From Antilocapra americana (lineage: Eukaryota; Chordata; Mammalia; Artiodactyla; Antilocapridae), in NCBI GenBank assembly GCA_007570785.1, contig ML660774.1, positions 3,384,201 to 3,448,200 on the forward strand: a DNA stretch of 64,000 nt, written 5' to 3'. A model generated the notes under the pieces. It saw only the letters and a list, made by a program, of their open reading frames with translations. It had not been told where the DNA came from and did not search any database. Within the stretch, counting starts at the first letter, position 1. Every line of letters begins with the position of its first letter. Of the stretch, positions 56,408-64,000 are shown one piece after another. The position numbers and the translations under genes were made by a program.

Positions 56408-58590
56408 GAAACCATAGTGATGTATATAAAATTGATATAAAAATGAGTTACTCTTAAATTTAATTACCATTTGATAAAATACTGTTTTGTGATTAAAAAG
56501 GTGCAAGTATAACTGAAAATAAAATGATCTGGAATTCAGTGGGAGGGTAAAGATTGTTAAGTCCCTATTCAAGAGGTAAACACAAATCCTGGATAGTGGT
56601 GTAGAGAGATATTGTCAATTATTTACAAAATTATTGAGAAAATGGAAGGATATAAAGTGATGAAAATGATGTATTTATCAATAAAAAGCAAGGAGTAATA
56701 AAGGATGTGAAAGTATTAGAAAGAACAATATCAGATTATAAAATTAGTTGAAAGCCACAATAAATATAATAAGGTAAGCTCACCTGTGAAAAAGCAGGAT
56801 AACAGATTAATTTTTTTTTCAATAAAATGCCTGAATAAGAGCACAGACTCAGAGGTGTTTGAAATATGTCTTTTGCCATTACACAGTACTAGCTTACAGA
56901 AGGAACTGAAGGTGTTAAGAGCAAATTCACCGTTCCTGACATGTAATGTTCAGGGTTCTTTTTGAGGGATTCACTTTTATGGGAAATCAGTCAAGATCCC
57001 CACCTGCACTCCTTTCTGGAACTTGTTTGGGATTCGTAGAGGGGGCAGGTCTGTGTACTCAGGGGTAAATAAATTCCAATGTACATTTCAAAAGAAATTT
57101 ATAGTCTATAATTTTAAAACCAAAGATGGCAAAATAAAGGAGAAATAGAGAACTATACATAGATCCAAACATATTTTTAAGTTATAGTAAGTAAACTGAA
57201 AAGAGATAAGATACACAGGTGAAGAGAAAGGAAGTTACAGTATTTGTTCAGTACAAAAGAAATGTAAGGAATGAAAATATTAAGGACATTCTTAGTTTAC
57301 TTATTAAACTTTTATAAAACATGATATATGTCCTTTTGATTCAATTAAAATAAATCAAACAAGCATTGATAAATAAGTAGTGAGAAAAAGACATTAAACA
57401 GTAAATGAAAATAAGAAGATAGTATAGCATATTAGTATCAGCCAAAATAAAATTTAGGACAAAATATCAATAATATATCTACATAAAAACATAATAGTAA
57501 AAACATTTTAAGAAAATATAAAAGCCCTGAATTATCTGTATTTAACATTTCTTTATATATAGGAATGATAAAAATAAAATTTGTAGTTAGAGAATTTTAC
57601 ATTGTTTTAGAGATCAATTCAAGAAACAATTCATATGTTTTTGAAAATCAAATTTAACAAGTATAATCTAAGAGATAAAGGTAGAAAATGGCTTATCCAC
57701 CATTAGAGAATATTCTTAATAGCTCAGGGGAGATTTCTAGAAAATTAATCATGTTATTAGGCCACACCAAATTTCAAGCAACTGACATAACAGAGATCTT
57801 ATTCTGTGGCTGTTATGCCATTAAATACCAATTTAAAAGTAAATGTACCAAGTGCATGTCTGTATCAGTATAATATATGCCATATATCTTCAATTGGCTT
57901 CACATTCACTATTTTCCCTTTTTCATCCCTTTGTATTCATGTCTCAGCTCCAGGAATTTCAGTTTCAATTTACACTCTCTTCATCAACTCTACCAACTAG
58001 TTGCCTGGGAACTCCTGTGCCCGCCATGTCATATTATTACACCACCAATTTTACATAATCCATTACCAGCCCCTTCTCAAATTGTCTTAACAAATATGTG
58101 CCCTCTGGTTTTTACATCTGGGAGCCTAATAACCCAGGTATTTAAACAAGTATTTAGAGAAAAGTCACAAATAAAATTATGAACTATCAAATCTTGCAGT
58201 GGTTGAACATGGTAGTCAGAGGTAAATATAGAACATTAATGCATTAATCAAGAAACAAATAGTCATGTTACTATTCAAATCAAGAAAGCAGAATGATATA
58301 GATAGCATTATATTTAAGGAAATTAGAAATGAGGAAATCATAACTCTAAAAGCAGAATTAAATCCAATATAAAACAAAACGATAGTAGAAAGGATCAGTG
58401 AAGCCAAATACTAATTCTTTTAAAACAAGTGTTGTTTTTCCAAAAAAAATCAAAAAAGAAGAATAAAAATAGCAAGTTGTTAAAAGTACTTTATTTCAGG
58501 GTTGTCTTATTAGTTGGAGTGAGGTAAATTTTCTTTATAGTTTTCAAATATTTTCAAATTTTCTGCAAATCAACATGCCCTAAGACTTTG
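56408..58590. other. Unassigned AT-rich stretch
   Basis: About 2.2 kb with no gene or repeat I can name. On the minus strand 57080-56985 has an open stretch ending at 'GTGCAG|GTGGGG' but no pyrimidine-rich acceptor. Confidence 0.5.
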
Positions 58591-58733
58591 GTGGAGAAGG
58601 AAATGGCAACCCACTCCAGTATTCTTGCCTGGAGAATCCCATGAACAGAGGAGCCTGGTGGGCTGCTGTCCATGGATGGGGTTGCGCAGAGTTGGACACG
58701 ATGAAGCAACTTAGCAGCAGCAGCAACACTTTA
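58591..58733 (+). mobile_element. BovA SINE with (AGC)n tail
   Basis: 'ggagaaggaaatggcaaccc' through 'gcagagttggacacgatgaa', then 'ttagcagcagcagcaac'. Close to consensus, so fairly young. Confidence 0.94.
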
Positions 58734-60944
58734 GTAATTGGAATAAAAGGTAAATACAGATTGTTTGAAGAAGCTTGGTACAAAATTGGCTGGATAATCC
58801 AGTATGTGTACTTTGCTAAAAATTCTAGCTCAAGTCAACAAGAACCTGTAATATTGTTAATTTTCTATTTTCCATATCCTTTATAATAAAAAAGTACATC
58901 ATGCTGTTATTAATCTTCATTCTCTGAGGTATTTTTCAGCCATCTCTGTCAAAATATAAGAAAAAAATTAAGGGAAGAGTTAACCAAATAACCATAAGGT
59001 ACTTTATTTAGTGGTGCAAACAAGTATCAAGAGCAGCAAATACAGCAAGATCCCAGCATAACTAATAGGGGCTTACACTAATCATTAAAATGTCTACTAA
59101 ATAAAATTATAAATCTTCATGTGTTGAATGAGAAATGACTATAATGACATCTTAAACATAAGTGGTCTCATTATTTATTAAAATCATTTTGTCCAAATGA
59201 AAGATATATGTAATGTGTAATAAGGCTCTATTCAAGTTCTTCCATGCTAATTCAAATATAAATGCATAATTGTTAGTTTGGGTCATTCTCCCACAGTTGT
59301 GCCAAAGGTAGAAACAGCATGCCTATGTTTTTTCTGATATATATTTATTTTTTGATAGTATCAGGAATAGTTATATAAATATATTAATTTTAGACCCATA
59401 ATTAAGACCATGTTAACTGGCCTTCAAATGAAAAAAATAGAATTTTTAAGAAATATGTGTTCCAATTAATAGAAACTTAATAGTATAAAATAAAATATAG
59501 AGTAGAGAAATGGACAAATGAAAATTTGAAACCTGAGAGTACTTTTTGCTTTAGATTTCTAAATTAAATATGCCTGAAACAGTATAATTTTATCCTAATT
59601 TGGTAGTGATATTAAAGTGATGTAATAAGCTGATATACAGTATTATGTTTTTTATAGTATTACTGTTTCAGTATATGTTTATTAAGTTAAATGGTAAGGT
59701 GTTTACAAACAAAACAATCTATATAGTGGAACTTATTTTAAACATAAGCATTTTAATCACGTTAAGAAAATTTATAAATATCCTTATAGAGATAAAACTA
59801 TGAAGTTCATAAACTTGATATTGGAAACTAAAAATATACCTTACATTTGAATACACAGATGCTGATTCTCTTTAGTATATTAAACCAGTGCTTTTAAGAC
59901 TACTTTGTGAGAATGGCAATGTACCTTAGTTTGTTTCTTTATTTCTTACATTGTGGCAGCAGTCCATATTTTAGCAAGGGGTCCTTTGAGGTATTTTTTC
60001 TTTGACAAATAGATAAATATATTGACAGTCTGGAAGAAATATAAAATACAATAAAACCATCTGAAGGAGTTGGGATACATTTGAAGAATAGGTTGATTTT
60101 ATGTAGAGCAAAGTGATTGGTAAAAAAAATCTATACAGCTGTCAGAAATGCTTTTGGAATCATATTTTAATACCAGTGTATTCCACCAGGAAGATAAAAG
60201 GTCTAGTCTTACTCCCAATTTTGTATTTCACTTCAAAACTTTAATGTGAATGACTTCTTAGAAATCAGAATTGGAGCTTTATTTTAGTAACCACATAGAA
60301 AGGATCATGTCTAGAAAATCTGAAAACAAAGTCCAAAGTGAACATGTTTCTGTGTACTCAAAATGTATACAAGGATTGAAGATATTTAGAGGGAGAAAAA
60401 ATGCCTTGTGCATACCGATATATGTATTAATAGAGAGTACGATGGTATAAACTTAAATGATCATAATTCATGAAGGAATAGCATTTAAAGATGATGTAAA
60501 AACAAGAAAAAATACCACTAGAAAACAATGAAAAGGACCAAAATACTTCTGATCCTTCCACAATCTGTGATGTAGGATATTACTTCTACACGAAGTCATC
60601 TTTTTGGTAGTATGCAACACTGTTTACTGAAAACCTCACCATAGATAACTGTGAAATTGTCAAGAGGCATTTGTGTACAAGATAGCAGATATTTAGAACA
60701 TTAGAAGAATCTTCAGTTTATTTTTAATTTCCATGTCTTAATATTTAAATATTACATTGTCATTTAATTTTACTGTACCAAATAATCATTAATTTTTCCC
60801 AACTTTCCTATAGAGTAACTTGAAAAAGAAAATAGATGGATTCCACCTTGGTTATTTTCAGAATCATTGGGAAGTTTCAATTATACCTTAATAATCCATA
60901 AGAAACTTCTATGTGGAATGTTGACTTCATCCTGTGATACATTG
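58734..60944. other. Unassigned AT-rich stretch
   Basis: About 2.2 kb with no gene or repeat recognised. Confidence 0.55.
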
Positions 60945-61160
60945 CTGCTGTGGTGGTGGCTTAGTCGCTAAGTCATGTCTGACTCATGGCCCTGTGGATT
61001 GTAGCCCGCCCAGCTCCTCTGTCCATGGGGTTCTCCAGGCAAGAACACTGGAGCAGATTGCCGTTTCCTTCTCTAGAGGGCCTTCCTGACTCAGGGACTG
61101 AATCCAGGTCTCCTGCACTGCAGGCAGATTCTTTACTGACTGAGCCAGTAGTAGGGAAGT
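60945..61160 (-). mobile_element. Bov-tA SINE, complete, minus strand
   Basis: 'ggcttagtcgctaagtcatg' through 'ctgactgagccagtagtagg'; the B-box region reads reversed as 'ggactgaatccaggtctcct'. Confidence 0.95.
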
Positions 61161-62318
61161 ACACTGCTATGAAATTAATTTAATAAATATATTTGTATTA
61201 GCAATTTATAAGGTTTTCTAATTTTGCTGAAAAAAAAATAGTAGCCAAATTTGATATAATTTTGCTTTTCCCTAGCAGCATTTTCTTTGAAAAAGGAATA
61301 TATTGTCCATTATGAAATCATCACAGTTGCACTTTATGCACAAGTGAGGTAAAAGGAATCTTGAGAAAAAATCAGACTCTTCTCACAGTATATGTTTTAA
61401 TCGTGGGCAGTACTACCTATATATCCCAGGCTCCCATGTATGTATAAACTAGCAAGTTTAATTAAAATTGTTACTTTTCCTTGTTTGAAGCTCTGTCAAC
61501 ATACTATTTTTTATAATTCATTCAGATTATATGAACTTTAAAAAATCATAGAGAATTATACTACATTTTTATCATATGTATGGTGTTACCATTAAACAAA
61601 GACTAACAGACTTGCTATGTAATAGAATACCATAATTACAGATTCTTATTAAAATTATACAAGACAGTTATTCACATGCCTTAAAATATGGTACTATTAA
61701 ATATTCAAATATATTCAAATATACTGCATAGTTCTTCTGATCGACCACAACATGGAGAAATGCTTGATGAAATTGCTGAATATATATGGCACAGAACTAG
61801 AAGTGACAGATGAGCTCAAAGATGATATATTTTTCAAAGATGTAGTTTTACACTAATTTTATTTATTGAAAATGGTGAAGTAAAGCAAGATTTTATAGCA
61901 GAAGCAATAGTAATATTCTTCCTAACCATGTAAGATATATTACAAACAGTAGCCAACGAGTAAGCATTTGAGTAAGCATTAATTAACAGAACATTTACCT
62001 GCATTAATATTTCTAGAGCCATGTCACTTTTGTCTCATGTCTAGAATAATAAAATCTAATTGTAAGATAGTCTCCAGCACAATAGATTCTGTATGCCATC
62101 ATTATACCTATTTTTCATAAGAACATCACAGATATTTTCAATGACTCTGATAAATTTCATTCTATACACCCTGATATTGCAGTCTTCGACTCCCTGACCC
62201 CATAGTCCCTTTCTCACCCTAACTCTAAACTTTCCTCAAAAAAGAACAGATATTTTCCCCACTAGTTACAGAATATTCACTTTTCTTTGTATTTGCAGAA
62301 CACTTTCTGTCTGCTTAT
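61161..62318. other. Unassigned AT-rich stretch with a short dual open frame
   Basis: Single-copy-looking DNA. At 61731-61856 two plus-strand frames are open together. One runs from ATG 61752 to TAA 61854-61856 (MEKCLMKLLNIYGTELEVTD…); the other reads SSDRPQHGEMLDEIAEYIWH. No flanking splice signal or known protein, so not called a gene. Confidence 0.4.
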
Positions 62319-62513
62319 GGGCTTCCCTGATAGCTCAGTTGGTAAACCATCAGCCTGTAATACAGGAGATCCGAGTTCGACCCCTGGGTTGGGGAGATCC
62401 CCTGGAGCAGGGAAGAGCTTCCCACTCCAGTATTCTGGCCTGGAAAATTCCATGGACTGGATAGTCCACGGGCTCAGTGGGACAGGCCCGAGCAACTTTC
62501 ACTTTCACTTTCT
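62319..62513 (+). mobile_element. Bov-tA SINE with well-kept tRNA-like head
   Basis: The head 'gatagctcagttggtaaacc' resembles an A box and 'gagttcgacccc' (62374-62385) is a near-perfect B box, so the internal RNA polymerase III promoter looks better kept than in the other copies. The BovA body ends 'gcaactttcactttcacttt'. Confidence 0.94.
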
Positions 62514-62589
62514 GTCTGCTTGGTCAGTTGTACCGAAGTGTTCCTTTTGTATGGAAAGGTTTTGCACACACATTTGTTAATGCAGATAC

Positions 62590-62800
62590 TATTCATCTCT
62601 TAAGGTCCAGCTGAAACAGTGTATGCGTGAAGTTTTCTTAACCCGTCTAGAAGTGACTTTCCACTCATTTTCTGCCCTAATAAAGATATTTATTAGACTA
62701 TGCTTTAAAATATGGATATTACTATGCATATATGTCTCCTAATATAATTAGGAACTGTGAGGACAGAAACCTTACAGATTGTACCATATGTCAACTGAAT
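62590..62800 (+). mobile_element. L2 LINE 3' end, plus strand
   Basis: 'ctcttaaggtccagctgaaa', 'gcgtgaagttttcttaaccc', 'ttagactatgctttaaaata', 'ggaactgtgaggacagaaac' follow the L2 3' region (…cagctcaaa…gtgaagccttccctga…actgtgagctccttgagg…). Ancient. Confidence 0.65.
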
Positions 62801-63287
62801 GCTTCTGAAAGTCAGGCAAAGAAAAACCAAATATTAGGCAATTAAATATTCAGTTAAACATGCTTTAGTGTTTATAGCAGTTTGTGGCTATAGGGAGCAT
62901 TAAATAAATTTCAACTATTTTTATAATATTAACGTTAAAACCTGTTGAGACACATTTTGCAGATCAGACATATCTATGATTCCGTTTCCTTACAAGTTTT
63001 TCATTCAAAGCTTTGCCTGTCAGAGGAGATAATAACTTGCCGATGTTTAGGAACTTTGGCTTTAAGCTAAGTCATTGCCTAGAAATGAGGTGAAATGGCT
63101 CACAAGATGGACCCTGTACTTTTCATTTCTCACAAAACTGTGATCATGTCATCACTATGGTCTCACACAAGGTTATCACCAGTATGTGTGTGGGAGAAAA
63201 AGACTTTGCAAACTGTGATAGCCCTTCATGTGTGGTCAAGACTTGATTCTTGTTCCTGGGTAGTTCTTAAAACAGTGTCACCCTTCT
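62801..63287. other. Unassigned stretch
   Basis: Nothing recognisable. Confidence 0.5.
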
Positions 63288-63775
63288 TTTAAATTGATGT
63301 TTAGTTGATTTACATTATTGAGTTACTTTCAGTTATACAGCAAAGTGACTCAGTTATACTTAAATAAACATTATTTTTTATATTCTTTCCCATTATGATT
63401 TATCTCAGGATATTGAATGTAGTAGACTTCCTCGATAGCTCAGCAATAAAGAATCTGCCTGCAATGTAAGAGACGTGAGTTAGATCCTGGGTTGAGAAGA
63501 TCCCCTGGAGAAGGAAATGGCAACCCACTCTAATATTCTTGCCTGAAAAAAATCCCATGGACAGAGGAGCCAAGTGGGCTACAGTCCAAAGGGTTCAGGA
63601 ATGACTGAGTGACTGAGCACACACATGCACTGAACATAGTTTCCTATGCGATATTGTAGGACCTTATTGATTATCCATCTTCCGTATAACAGTTTGCATC
63701 TGCTCATTCCAAACTGTCAGTCCATGCCTTGCCTGTCCCCCCACAAGTCTGTTCTTTATATTTGTGAGTCTAAAA
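63288..63775 (-). mobile_element. L1 3' UTR split by a Bov-tA SINE
   Basis: 63288-63424 ('tgtttagttgatttacatta', 'tatacagcaaagtgactcag', 'tttatctcaggatattgaat') and 63632-63775 ('atattgtaggaccttattga', 'agtctgttctttatatttgt') are two halves of one reversed L1 3' UTR, the same family as at 36165. Confidence 0.88.
63424..63632 (+). mobile_element. Bov-tA SINE inserted in L1
   Basis: Head 'gacttcctcgatagctcagc', body 'ggagaaggaaatggcaaccc' to 'gactgagtgactgagcacac'. Flanks 'ttgaatgtag' and 'ctgaacatag' resemble a target duplication. Several A insertions at 63546-63551. Confidence 0.93.
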
Positions 63776-64000
63776 CAATGCTGCACTTCCTACTTGTTTT
63801 TCTACATCAAGCATAAGCAGAGCTGGGCTCTAGAAAGAGAAATTGAACCAAATTTTCTGCACAGGCATAGACTTTGAGTCCATGGACATTATGCAAAAGA
63901 AATGTCTTGGGTTAATTCTCTGGAGGCCACTTTTATTGTTACTATTGAATTTTCCTGACAGCACTAAAGTTTTGTTAACATTATTTTTTCTAAATTATAT
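63776..64000. other. Unassigned window end
   Basis: Nothing recognisable. Confidence 0.5.

Noticed and set aside
56985..57080. Minus-strand frame ending at GTGCAG|GTGGGG
   Set aside because: Open in two frames, acceptor side weak, and no similarity I can recognise.
60640..60720. Minus-strand frame TEDSSNVLNICYLVHKCLLT… before ATG|GTGAGG
   Set aside because: No usable acceptor upstream; 25 codons is well within chance for this composition.

Overview
The window is ruminant (pecoran) nuclear DNA. It is AT-rich and mostly intergenic or intronic. The diagnosis comes from the repeats: several BovB (RTE-type) LINE copies, about two dozen BovB-derived SINEs (Bov-tA with a tRNA-like head, and headless BovA), three CHR-type artiodactyl SINEs, bovine-type L1 3' ends, and a thin layer of old MIR, L2 and hAT fragments common to mammals. 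I cannot tell cattle, buffalo, sheep and goat apart. There is no bacterial or phage sequence, no operon, no CRISPR array, no rRNA gene and no functional tRNA gene; the only tRNA-like sequences are SINE heads.

Layout. 1-560: BovB 3' end. 1130-1318: CHR SINE. 1465-4855: nearly full-length but broken BovB on the minus strand. 6340-7470: GC-richer block with decayed coding sequence on the minus strand, split by two SINEs. 8476-9245: two or three small candidate plus-strand exons. 10-17 kb: AT-rich DNA with SINEs and short L1 pieces. 17.94-20.06 kb: 5'-truncated BovB on the plus strand. 20-27 kb: nearly featureless. 27.46-27.64 kb and 35.48-35.58 kb: two convincing, phase-matched candidate coding exons on the minus strand. 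36.2-37.1 kb: L1 3' end with a SINE inside it. 39-44 kb: SINEs in AT-rich DNA. 44.28-44.77 kb: GC-rich coding-like block next to a CHR SINE. 49-52.9 kb: L1, L2, MIR and a dense SINE cluster. 54.15-55.14 kb: another BovB. 55.7-56.4 kb: two L1 3' ends in tandem. 58-64 kb: scattered SINEs, one L2 and a split L1 end.

Gene content. I see no complete gene. The best evidence is the minus-strand exon pair: exact GT/AG sites, an open frame through 100 and 183 bases, and a codon split 1+2 that fits. It looks like two internal exons of a large, wide-introned gene encoding an alpha-helical protein that I do not recognise. The other coding-like segments are weaker and are labelled as candidates. I found no undescribed biological system. 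What merits a second look is the unassigned exons, the decayed coding blocks and the nested transposon structures.
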